A stretch of DNA of 64,000 bases from positions 1 to 64,000 of the forward strand of contig JBCBTD010000019.1 in the NCBI GenBank assembly GCA_039818825.1, read 5' to 3'. How positions within the stretch are numbered: the first letter of the stretch is position 1; each line of letters starts with the position of its first letter. The notes under the pieces were generated by a model. That model searched no databases and was not told the origin of the DNA. It was given only the letters and a program-made list of their open reading frames with translations. Source of the DNA: JBCBTD01 sp039818825 (GTDB lineage Bacteria > Pseudomonadota > Alphaproteobacteria > Geminicoccales > Geminicoccaceae). The position numbers were made by a program, and so were the translations under genes. Positions 1-8,833 of the stretch are shown here, piece by piece.

Positions 1-1
1 G

Positions 2-376
2 TTCGTCGGGCGGCTGCCGGTGGTGGCGACCTTGGCGGACCTGGACGAGGCGGCGCTGGTGCAGATCCTGACCGAGCCGAAGAACGCCTTGGTCAAGCAG
101 TACGAGAAGCTGTTCGAGATGGAGGACGTCAAGCTCGGCTTCACCGAGGACGCCTTGAAGGCGGTGGCGAAGAAGGCGATCGAGCGGAAGACCGGGGCGC
201 GGGGGCTGCGCTCGATCATGGAGGGGATCCTGCTCGACACGATGTTCGACCTGCCGACCCTGGACGGGGTCGAGGAGGTGGTGATCAACAAGGAAGCCGC
301 CGACGCTGGCGCCCCACCCCTCAAGATCTACAGCGACCGACCCGAACGCAAAGAACCCGCCCAACCCGCAAGCTGA
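2..376 (+). CDS. clpX: ATP-dependent protease ATPase subunit ClpX, C-terminal part
   Basis: The last 124 residues of ClpX, the AAA+ unfoldase that feeds substrates to the ClpP peptidase in the cytoplasm. The reading frame is open from base 2 and begins with FVGRLPVVATLADLDE, the conserved stretch at the start of the small C-terminal AAA+ subdomain. KTGARGLRSIMEG, which carries the sensor-2 arginine region, is also present, and the tail is short and charged. The N-terminal zinc-binding domain and Walker motifs lie outside the window. lon follows 131 bases downstream, the usual clpX-lon order in alphaproteobacteria. The gene is cut by the window edge and shows no sign of damage. Confidence 0.97.
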   Translation, partial: FVGRLPVVATLADLDEAALVQILTEPKNALVKQYEKLFEMEDVKLGFTEDALKAVAKKAIERKTGARGLRSIMEGILLDTMFDLPTLDGVEEVVINKEAADAGAPPLKIYSDRPERKEPAQPAS

Positions 377-434
377 TCGGCAAGCGACCACCGAGGTTCG
401 CCTGCCCCTCGCAGCGGGCGCCGTTCATACTCGC

Positions 435-464
435 CTTGAAAGCGCGGACCCGGCGCGCCACCTC
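435..464 (+). promoter_or_regulatory. possible heat-shock-type promoter for lon
   Basis: In the clpX-lon gap, CTTGAAA at 435-441 matches the -35 half of sigma-32 promoters. A CCACCTC stretch around 458-464 is a poor -10 partner. lon is heat-shock controlled in many proteobacteria, which makes the placement attractive, but the -10 half is weak. Confidence 0.25.
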
Positions 465-507
465 TTCGGTTCGTTGTGGGTTCGCCCGCACCCGCGAGTG
501 AGGAAGC

Positions 508-2913
<2,406 letters not shown>

Positions 2914-2921
2914 CAGGCGGC

Positions 2922-2954
2922 AGCGGTCGCCGGTCCGGACCGGCGACCGCTTTT
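2922..2954 (+). terminator. Rho-independent terminator of lon
   Basis: Bases 2922-2936 and 2937-2951 are perfect reverse complements (15 bp, so a stem of about 13 bp with a tight loop). TTTT at 2951-2954 follows, then CGTTTTT. It starts 9 bases after the lon stop. Confidence 0.88.
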
Positions 2955-2964
2955 CGTTTTTCCT

Positions 2965-2985
2965 TGGAAAACTGCGCTTTTTCCA
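2965..2985 (+). promoter_or_regulatory. inverted repeat upstream of hup
   Basis: TGGAAAA and TTTTCCA form a perfect 7-bp inverted repeat around a 7-base centre, between the lon terminator and hup. It is unusually AT-rich for this genome. It could be an operator or part of the hup promoter region; no clear -35/-10 pair was identified here. Confidence 0.3.
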
Positions 2986-3078
2986 GCCTCAACCGATTGA
3001 CGGTCGCCCGTTCCTGGCGCAAGGGTTCACTCGGAAACCAGCGTTTCCGTTGATTTCGCAACGTCCAGGGGGTTTGCG

Positions 3079-3354
3079 GTGAACAAGAACGATCTCGTCG
3101 CCAAGGTGGCTGGTCATAGTGGGTTGTCCAAGCAGGATGCGACGAAGGCCGTCGACGCATTTCTCGACTGCATCACCGACGCCCTGAAGGCCGGTGACGA
3201 AGTTCGTCTGGTGGGTTTCGGCACCTTTGCCGTGACCGCGCGCGAGGCGACCACCGGGCGCAACCCGCGTACCGGCGAGAGCATCGACATTCCGGCCTCG
3301 AAGTCGCCGAAGTTCCGCGCCGGCAAGCAGCTAAAGGAAGCGCTCAACGCCTGA
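3079..3354 (+). CDS. hup: HU-family DNA-binding protein
   Basis: Nucleoid-associated histone-like protein of 91 residues, the standard HU length. It starts NKNDLVAKVAG after a GTG codon. The DNA-binding arm signature GRNPRTGESIDIPASK is present, as is the helical C-terminus PKFRAGKQLKEALN. HU dimers bend and compact DNA without strong sequence preference. A second family member, IHF-beta, is at 57240-57524; this copy follows lon, the usual position of hupB. The GTG start gives the family N-terminus exactly. Confidence 0.96.
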   Translation: MNKNDLVAKVAGHSGLSKQDATKAVDAFLDCITDALKAGDEVRLVGFGTFAVTAREATTGRNPRTGESIDIPASKSPKFRAGKQLKEALNA

Positions 3355-3377
3355 ACGACGGAACGCGCCTACCGTAA

Positions 3378-3399
3378 CGCCGCGCGAATTCGTGCGGCG
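3378..3399. terminator. hairpin between hup and tRNA-Val
   Basis: A 9-bp stem (3378-3386 with 3391-3399, one G-U pair) closes an AATT loop between converging hup and tRNA-Val transcription units. No T-run follows on either strand, so termination is plausible but not assured. Confidence 0.4.
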
Positions 3400-3417
3400 G
3401 TATCGCGAGGTGGCGAG

Positions 3418-3492
3418 TGGTGCGGGCGGAAGGGATCGAACCTCCGACACCGGCGGTGTAAACGCCGTGCTCTGCCGCTGAGCTACGCCCGC
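3418..3492 (-). tRNA. tRNA-Val (anticodon TAC)
   Basis: Read on the minus strand, the acceptor stem GCGGGCG pairs with CGCCCGC. The D-arm contains GCTC/GAGC. The anticodon stem CGGCG/CGCCG closes the loop TTTACAC, giving anticodon TAC. The T-arm is GGAGG-TTCGATC-CCTTC. The discriminator is A and CCA is encoded at 3418-3420. Confidence 0.96.
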
Positions 3493-3501
3493 CGCGTGGG
3501 T

Positions 3502-3530
3502 GGCCTAGCAAGGCTGCCGGCGGTTCTCAA
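3502..3530 (-). promoter_or_regulatory. sigma-70-type promoter of tRNA-Val
   Basis: On the minus strand, TTGAGA (3525-3530) and TAGGCC (3502-3507) are separated by 17 bases. The -10 element ends 9 bases from the mature tRNA 5' end. Confidence 0.5.
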
Positions 3531-3542
3531 GCGCGGTGATGC

Positions 3543-3571
3543 TTGACAGCACTCGGTGCGGTCCGTATGCC
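3543..3571 (+). promoter_or_regulatory. sigma-70-type promoter of tRNA-Asp
   Basis: A perfect -35 TTGACA at 3543-3548 and TATGCC at 3566-3571 are separated by exactly 17 bases. Transcription would start near 3578, about 9 bases before the tRNA. It stands back to back with the tRNA-Val promoter. Confidence 0.68.
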
Positions 3572-3586
3572 ACCGCGACCTTCCGA

Positions 3587-3663
<77 letters not shown>

Positions 3664-3673
3664 CGCCCAACCA

Positions 3674-4012
3674 TCATCGCCGTATGCCGGAGCCGCGCGA
3701 CGCCCCCGGGAGACGTGCGCCTTGCGGTGCGCTGCCGATGGCGCTGCCATCGGACCCGCGGACCGTGCCCGAACCGCTAGGACCACGGCGTACGGTGCCG
3801 ATGGCGCGCCCGTCGCTGGCGCGTGCGACCCCGTCGTCGTCGGTGCCGATCGCGCGACCGGCGTCGCCCCGGAGCGGGCTGTCCGGCGGCTCGACCATCG
3901 GTGGCGCCGGCCGGCCCAGGGCGTCGGCTCGAGGTTCCTGGGCGACACCGATCATCGGCGCCAACAGGGCCCCGCCAAGGACCCCCAACAGCGTTCGTCG
4001 AGCACACCCCAT
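3674..4012 (-). CDS. possible small secreted protein with repeated GRAIGT motif
   Basis: Not a recognised family. The minus-strand ATG at 4012 is preceded by AGGAAGGA, a good ribosome site. It opens a 112-residue frame whose start looks like a signal peptide: two arginines, then TLLGVLGGALLAPMIGVAQ, with cleavage likely near residues 24-29. The rest is low in hydrophobics and rich in Gly, Arg, Asp and Pro. It carries three degenerate repeats: GRAIGT (52-57), GRAIGT (68-73) and GSAIGS (89-94). It sits between tRNA-Asp and nuoA, opposite to both, ending 10 bases from the tRNA. GC-rich DNA produces many spurious open frames, so the call rests on ribosome site plus signal peptide only. Confidence 0.48.
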   Translation of the reverse strand: MGCARRTLLGVLGGALLAPMIGVAQEPRADALGRPAPPMVEPPDSPLRGDAGRAIGTDDDGVARASDGRAIGTVRRGPSGSGTVRGSDGSAIGSAPQGARLPGASRGSGIRR

Positions 4013-4168
4013 CCCTCGTCCTTCCTGCGCTTGCTCGGGCTCTGCCGCTTCCGGCCGGCGTGCGGCGCCTTCGCCGTTCGGCCCCCTTGCCTGCGGCGCC
4101 GACTCGCCTTTCGCTGCCGCGCGATACGTGCGAGACCCCATCGTCCAAGGCTTGCGAGCGGAACCGCC

Positions 4169-4525
4169 ATGCTGGCTGACTATCTGCCGATCCTCATCTT
4201 CGTCGCCATCGCCATCGGACTGGCTTCCATCATCATGGTGTCGACCCTCGTGGTCGCCCGTCAACACCCCGATGCCGAGAAGCTGTCCTCGTACGAATGC
4301 GGTTTCGAGGCGTTCGAGGACGCCCGCGGCAAGTTCGACGTGCGTTTCTACCTCGTAGCGATCTTGTTCATCATCTTCGATCTCGAAGTCGCGTTTCTGT
4401 TTCCCTGGGCGATCACGTTGGGCGAGATCGGCTTGTTCGGCTTCTGGTCGATGATGTTGTTTCTCGGTATCTTGACGGTTGGTTTCGTCTACGAGTGGAA
4501 GAAGGGGGCGTTGGAATGGGAGTGA
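4169..4525 (+). CDS. nuoA: NADH-quinone oxidoreductase subunit A
   Basis: Small membrane subunit of respiratory complex I (118 residues, three transmembrane helices at about 7-30, 62-85 and 90-110) at the junction of the peripheral and membrane arms. The conserved matrix loop SYECGFEAFEDARGKFDVRF and the acidic FIIFDLEVAFLFPW helix are intact. First gene of an unbroken nuoA-N operon. Its stop overlaps the start of nuoB by 10 bases. The ATG at 4169 gives the standard alphaproteobacterial length; no convincing promoter was recognised in the 156 bases upstream. Confidence 0.97.
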   Translation: MLADYLPILIFVAIAIGLASIIMVSTLVVARQHPDAEKLSSYECGFEAFEDARGKFDVRFYLVAILFIIFDLEVAFLFPWAITLGEIGLFGFWSMMLFLGILTVGFVYEWKKGALEWE

Positions 4526-5067
4526 CCGCCGCTTCGGCCGGCCGTGAGGCGGGCCTTGCCCGCGACGCGGGTGCGCCGGCACTGTTCGACCAGGTCAACG
4601 AGGGGCTGCAGGACAAAGGCTTCTTCATCACCACGATGAACGACCTCGTGGGGTGGGCGCGCGCGTCGTCGATGTGGCCGATGACCTTCGGTCTTGCCTG
4701 CTGCGCGATCGAGATGATGCACTGCGCCGCCAGCCGCTACGATCTCGATCGCTTCGGAGTGGTGTTCCGCCCCAGCCCGCGGCAGTCGGACGTGATGATC
4801 GTCGCCGGAACGGTGTGCAACAAGATGGCGCCCGCCCTGCGCAAGGTCTACGACCAGATGGCGGAGCCGCGCTACGTCCTGTCCATGGGCTCGTGCGCCA
4901 ATGGCGGCGGCTACTATCACTTCTCCTATTCCGTTGTCCGCGGCTGCGACCGGATCATCCCGGTCGACATCTATGTTCCGGGCTGTCCGCCGACGGCGGA
5001 GGCGCTGCTCTACGGCATTCTCCAGCTGCAGAAGAAGATCCGCCGGACGGCGACCATCGATCGCTGA
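4516..5067 (+). CDS. nuoB: NADH-quinone oxidoreductase subunit B
   Basis: Peripheral subunit that carries the terminal N2 [4Fe-4S] cluster handing electrons to quinone. The four ligands are present: adjacent Cys62-Cys63 in GLACCAIEMM, Cys127 in SMGSCANGGG and Cys157 in VPGCPPTAEAL. An extra cysteine occurs at 101 (GTVCNKMAP), where I would expect threonine. The protein has 183 residues. It starts at an ATG overlapping the nuoA stop, so the two are probably translationally coupled. Only 6 bases separate it from nuoC. Confidence 0.97.
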   Translation: MGVTAASAGREAGLARDAGAPALFDQVNEGLQDKGFFITTMNDLVGWARASSMWPMTFGLACCAIEMMHCAASRYDLDRFGVVFRPSPRQSDVMIVAGTVCNKMAPALRKVYDQMAEPRYVLSMGSCANGGGYYHFSYSVVRGCDRIIPVDIYVPGCPPTAEALLYGILQLQKKIRRTATIDR

Positions 5068-5073
5068 GGACCC

Positions 5074-5697
5074 ATGACCCGTTGGCAACCCGATACGGCC
5101 GCGCTCGGCGAACTTGCCGATGCTTTGAGCCAGGCCTTTCCCGACGATGTCGTCGCGACGTCGATGGACCGGGACGAACTCACGGTCGACATCCACGCCG
5201 AAGCCGTGCGTCGCGTCTTGACCTGGCTGCGCGACGAGCCGTCGGCGCTGTTCCAGGAACTGGTCGACGTCTGTGGCGTCGACTATCCGATGCGCGATCG
5301 TCGCTTCGACGTCGTCTACCACTTGCTCAGCCTGAAATACAATCAACGGCTCCGGGTGAAATTACAGACGGGCGAAGATGCGCCGGTGCCGTCGGTACAG
5401 AGTGTATTTGCGACCGCTGGATGGTTCGAACGTGAGACGTGGGACATGTACGGCGTACTGTTTTCGGATCATGATGATTTGCGGCGGATCCTGACCGACT
5501 ATGGCTTCGAGGGCCATCCGCTGCGTAAGGACTTCCCCGTTACCGGGCACGTCGAAATGCGCTACGACGACGAGCAGAAGCGGGTGGTCTACGAGCCGGT
5601 CAAGTTGCGGCAAGACTGGCGGAGCTTCGACTTCCTCAGCCCGTGGGAAGGCGGTGCCGATTTGCCTGGCGACGAGAAGGCCACGAAGGCCGGCTGA
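5074..5697 (+). CDS. nuoC: NADH-quinone oxidoreductase subunit C (30 kDa)
   Basis: Peripheral-arm subunit of complex I, contacting NuoD near the quinone site. It has 207 residues and is a stand-alone protein rather than the NuoCD fusion of enterobacteria. The family signature ERETWDMYG is at 119-127, followed by SDHDDLRRILTDYGFEGHPL and the C-terminal RKDFP. No cofactor binding is expected. It lies between nuoB and nuoD, 21 bases before the latter, whose ribosome site (GCAGGGAGACC) is in the gap. Confidence 0.96.
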   Translation: MTRWQPDTAALGELADALSQAFPDDVVATSMDRDELTVDIHAEAVRRVLTWLRDEPSALFQELVDVCGVDYPMRDRRFDVVYHLLSLKYNQRLRVKLQTGEDAPVPSVQSVFATAGWFERETWDMYGVLFSDHDDLRRILTDYGFEGHPLRKDFPVTGHVEMRYDDEQKRVVYEPVKLRQDWRSFDFLSPWEGGADLPGDEKATKAG

Positions 5698-5718
5698 CCG
5701 GCGCAGGGAGACCGAGCA

Positions 5719-6900
5719 ATGCCGACGGACGTGGAGATGCGCAGCTTCACCATGAACTTCGGGCCGCAGCATCCGGCGGCCCACGGGGTGCTGCGGCTGG
5801 TACTGGAAATGGACGGCGAGGTGGTCGAACGAGCGGATCCGCACATCGGCCTGTTGCACCGCGGCACCGAGAAGCTGATCGAGTACCGTCCGTACATACA
5901 GTCGATTCCGTACTTCGACCGCCTCGACTACACCTCCATGCTGATGCAGGAGCACTCGTACGTCCTGGCGATGGAAAAGTTGATTGGCGTCGAGGTTCCG
6001 GAGCGAGCGCTCTGGATCCGCACGCTGATGGACGAGTTGACTCGCGTCGGCAACCACCTGCTCAACATCACGACGATGGCGTTGGACTGTGGAGCGATGA
6101 CGCCGTTGCTCTGGGGTTTCGAGGAACGCGAGCACACGATGAACTTCTACGAGCGGCTTACGGGCGCTCGCATGCACGCCAACTACTACCGCCCAGGCGG
6201 CGTCAACCGCGACATGCCGGATGGCCTAGCGGAAGACATGAAAGCCTGGTGCTCGACGTTCCACAAGTTCATCGACGACATGGAGCGCCTACTCACCGAG
6301 AACCGGATCTTCAAGCAACGGACCGTCGACATCGGCAGGCTGAGCGCGGACGAGGCGTTCGATTGGGGGTTGTCGGGGCCGATGTTGCGTGGCTCGGGCG
6401 TCGCCTGGGACCTGCGGAAGGCGCAGCCCTACGCGATGTACGACCAGGTCGACTTCGACATACCGGTCGGCACCAACGGCGACTGTTACGACCGCTACCT
6501 CGTCCGTGTGGCCGAGCTGCGCCAGTCGGTGCGGATCATCCTGCAGTGTTTGGAGAAGATGCAGCCGGGGCCGGTGCGGACCGACGACAAGAAGGTGACG
6601 CCGCCGCCCCGCGCCGAGATGAAGCGGTCGATGGAAGCGCTGATCCATCACTTCAAGCTTTACACCGAAGGCGTGCACGTACCGGCCGGCGAATGTTACG
6701 CCGCCGTGGAGAGCGGCAAGGGCGAGTTTGGCGTGTACTTGGTCTCCGACGGCACCAACAAGCCCTACCGCTGCAAAATCCGCTCGCCGGGCTACGTCCA
6801 TCTGCAGGCGTTGGATTTCATGAGCAAGAAGCACCAGTTGGCCGACGTGGTCGCCATCATCGGTTCGTTGGACATCGTATTCGGGGAGATCGATCGATGA
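5719..6900 (+). CDS. nuoD: NADH-quinone oxidoreductase subunit D (49 kDa)
   Basis: Subunit that forms much of the quinone-reduction pocket with NuoB. It has 393 residues, typical of a separate NuoD. Conserved NFGPQHPAAHG (13-23) and HIGLLHRGTEKL (42-53) line the quinone site; the family descends from hydrogenase large subunits but lacks the nickel cysteines. The C-terminus ends VFGEIDR as expected. Its TGA overlaps the ATG of nuoE (ATGA), indicating coupled translation. Confidence 0.97.
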   Translation: MPTDVEMRSFTMNFGPQHPAAHGVLRLVLEMDGEVVERADPHIGLLHRGTEKLIEYRPYIQSIPYFDRLDYTSMLMQEHSYVLAMEKLIGVEVPERALWIRTLMDELTRVGNHLLNITTMALDCGAMTPLLWGFEEREHTMNFYERLTGARMHANYYRPGGVNRDMPDGLAEDMKAWCSTFHKFIDDMERLLTENRIFKQRTVDIGRLSADEAFDWGLSGPMLRGSGVAWDLRKAQPYAMYDQVDFDIPVGTNGDCYDRYLVRVAELRQSVRIILQCLEKMQPGPVRTDDKKVTPPPRAEMKRSMEALIHHFKLYTEGVHVPAGECYAAVESGKGEFGVYLVSDGTNKPYRCKIRSPGYVHLQALDFMSKKHQLADVVAIIGSLDIVFGEIDR

Positions 6901-7484
6901 GCATCGCGCCCGACGTCGACAGTTTTGCCTTCGACGCCGAGCACGAAGCGGCAGTGACGGCGGCGATCGCAAAGTACCCCGTGCCGCGGAAGGCGAGCGC
7001 GGTCATCCCGCTCTTGCATCTGGCTCAGCACCAGCACGGCGGTTGGCTGCCGAAGGCGGCGCTGGACCACGTGGCCGACGTGCTGGAGATGCCGAAGATT
7101 CGCGTCTACGAGGTCGCGTCGTTCTACGACATGTTCAACACCGAACCGACTGCCGCGGTTCAGGTTCGCGTCTGCACGACGACGCCTTGTTGGTTGATGG
7201 GCTCGGATGCCATCGTCACCGCGTGCGAGCAGGCGCTCGGCTGCAAGGTCGGCGAGAACAGCCCGGACGGCCGGTTCTTTCTCCGCGAGTTCGAGTGTCT
7301 CGGCGCCTGTGTGAATGCGCCGATGATGTGGATCGACGACGACTTCTACGAAGACCTGACGCCGGAACGGACGGCCGAGATTCTGGAAGGACTGCAGCGC
7401 GGCGACTTGGCGTCGCCGGGGCCACAGGGCGCGCGCAAGGTGGCGATGCCCAAGGGTGGCAAGACGACGTTGTTGGAGGTCTGA
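6897..7484 (+). CDS. nuoE: NADH-quinone oxidoreductase subunit E (24 kDa)
   Basis: NADH-dehydrogenase-module subunit with a thioredoxin-like fold and one [2Fe-2S] cluster (N1a). The four ligands are Cys93 and Cys98 (C-x4-C) and Cys134 and Cys138 (C-x3-C in FECLGACVN). It has 195 residues, and the last 25 form a lysine-rich extension. It starts inside the nuoD stop (ATGA) and is separated from nuoF by a single base, so nuoD-E-F are tightly coupled. Confidence 0.97.
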   Translation: MSIAPDVDSFAFDAEHEAAVTAAIAKYPVPRKASAVIPLLHLAQHQHGGWLPKAALDHVADVLEMPKIRVYEVASFYDMFNTEPTAAVQVRVCTTTPCWLMGSDAIVTACEQALGCKVGENSPDGRFFLREFECLGACVNAPMMWIDDDFYEDLTPERTAEILEGLQRGDLASPGPQGARKVAMPKGGKTTLLEV

Positions 7485-7485
7485 C

Positions 7486-8781
7486 ATGCTGCACGATCGG
7501 GACCGGATCTTCACCGATCTCTACGGCGAGCTGGGCCCAGGGCTGGATGCGGCCAAGGCACGGGGCGACTACGACGGCCTCAAAGACCTGATCTTGATCG
7601 GCCGCGCCGAGATCGTCGACCAGATGAAGAAGTCCGGCCTGCGCGGGCGCGGCGGTGCCGGTTTCCCCACCGGACTGAAGTGGTCTTTCATGCCGAAGGA
7701 GACCGATGGCGGTCCGGTCTACCTCGTCGTCAATGCCGACGAGAGTGAGCCCGGTACCTGCAAGGACCGCGAGATCATGCGCCATGAGCCGCACAAGCTC
7801 ATCGAAGGCTGCATCCTCGCGGCCGTCGGCATGGGCTGCAGCGCCGGATACATCTACATCCGCGGCGAGTTCGTCCGCGAGGCCGAGGTGCTGGAGCGAG
7901 CCATCGCCGAAGCCTACGAAGCGGGTCTGCTCGGCAAGGACATCCTCGGCACCGGGCTCGACTTCGAGCTGTACCTGCATCGTGGTGCCGGCGCCTACAT
8001 CTGCGGTGAGGAAACCGGGCTCTTGGAGAGTCTGGAAGGAAAGAAGGGGCAGCCGCGGCTCAAGCCGCCGTTCCCGGCCATGGTCGGGCTGTATGGGCGG
8101 CCGACGACGGTCAACAACGTCGAGACCATCGCCGTCGTGCCGACGATCCTCCGCCGCGGCGCCGAGTGGTTCGCCGATCTCGGTCGCGAGAACAACACCG
8201 GCACCAAGCTGTTCTGCATTTCCGGCCACGTCGAGGCGCCGTGCACCGTCGAAGAAGAAATGGGCATTCCGCTCCAAGAGCTGCTCGACAAGCACTGCGG
8301 TGGTGTGCGGGGCGGATGGGACAACCTCAAGGCGGTGATCCCGGGCGGCTCGTCGGTGCCGCTGGTGCCACGGTCGTTGTGTGACGACTTGCTGCTCGAT
8401 TTCGATAGCCTGAAAGCGGTGCAGTCGGGTCTGGGCACCGCTGGCGTCATCGTCATGGACGAGTCGACCGACGTGATCAAAGCGATCACCCGCTTGTCGA
8501 AGTTCTACATGCACGAGAGCTGCGGCCAGTGCACACCGTGCCGTGAGGGGACCGGCTGGCTCTGGCGGGTGATGACGCGACTGGTCGAAGGTCGGGCGCG
8601 CGTCGAGGAAATCGACATGCTCTACGACGTCACGAAGGAGATCGAAGGGCACACCATCTGCGCACTCGGCGACGCGGCGGCTTGGCCGGTCCAGGGCCTG
8701 ATCCGGCACTTCCGGCCCGAGATCGAGGCCAGGATCCGCGCCACTGCCGGGGCCAGCGAGCAGATGGCGGCAGCGTCCTGA
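7486..8781 (+). CDS. nuoF: NADH-quinone oxidoreductase subunit F (51 kDa)
   Basis: Catalytic NADH dehydrogenase subunit: it binds NADH and FMN and holds the N3 [4Fe-4S] cluster. The glycine-rich NADH/FMN loop GRGGAGFPTG is at 54-63. VNADESEPGT binds flavin. Cluster ligands are Cys346, Cys349 and Cys352 (SCGQCTPCREG) plus Cys392 (TICALGD). It has 431 residues. The ATG at 7486 is one base after the nuoE stop and GGAGG upstream supports it; an earlier in-frame ATG at 7456 lies inside nuoE and would not fit the family N-terminus. Confidence 0.97.
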   Translation: MLHDRDRIFTDLYGELGPGLDAAKARGDYDGLKDLILIGRAEIVDQMKKSGLRGRGGAGFPTGLKWSFMPKETDGGPVYLVVNADESEPGTCKDREIMRHEPHKLIEGCILAAVGMGCSAGYIYIRGEFVREAEVLERAIAEAYEAGLLGKDILGTGLDFELYLHRGAGAYICGEETGLLESLEGKKGQPRLKPPFPAMVGLYGRPTTVNNVETIAVVPTILRRGAEWFADLGRENNTGTKLFCISGHVEAPCTVEEEMGIPLQELLDKHCGGVRGGWDNLKAVIPGGSSVPLVPRSLCDDLLLDFDSLKAVQSGLGTAGVIVMDESTDVIKAITRLSKFYMHESCGQCTPCREGTGWLWRVMTRLVEGRARVEEIDMLYDVTKEIEGHTICALGDAAAWPVQGLIRHFRPEIEARIRATAGASEQMAAAS

Positions 8782-8833
8782 GATCCGAGCGGTTCGTCCG
8801 CTCGGTGGCATTGGCCAAGCGCAGGGAGACGAC

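Noticed and set aside
4516..5067. Extra cysteine (Cys101) in NuoB
   Set aside because: The four N2 ligands are all present and the additional residue is away from them; likely neutral.
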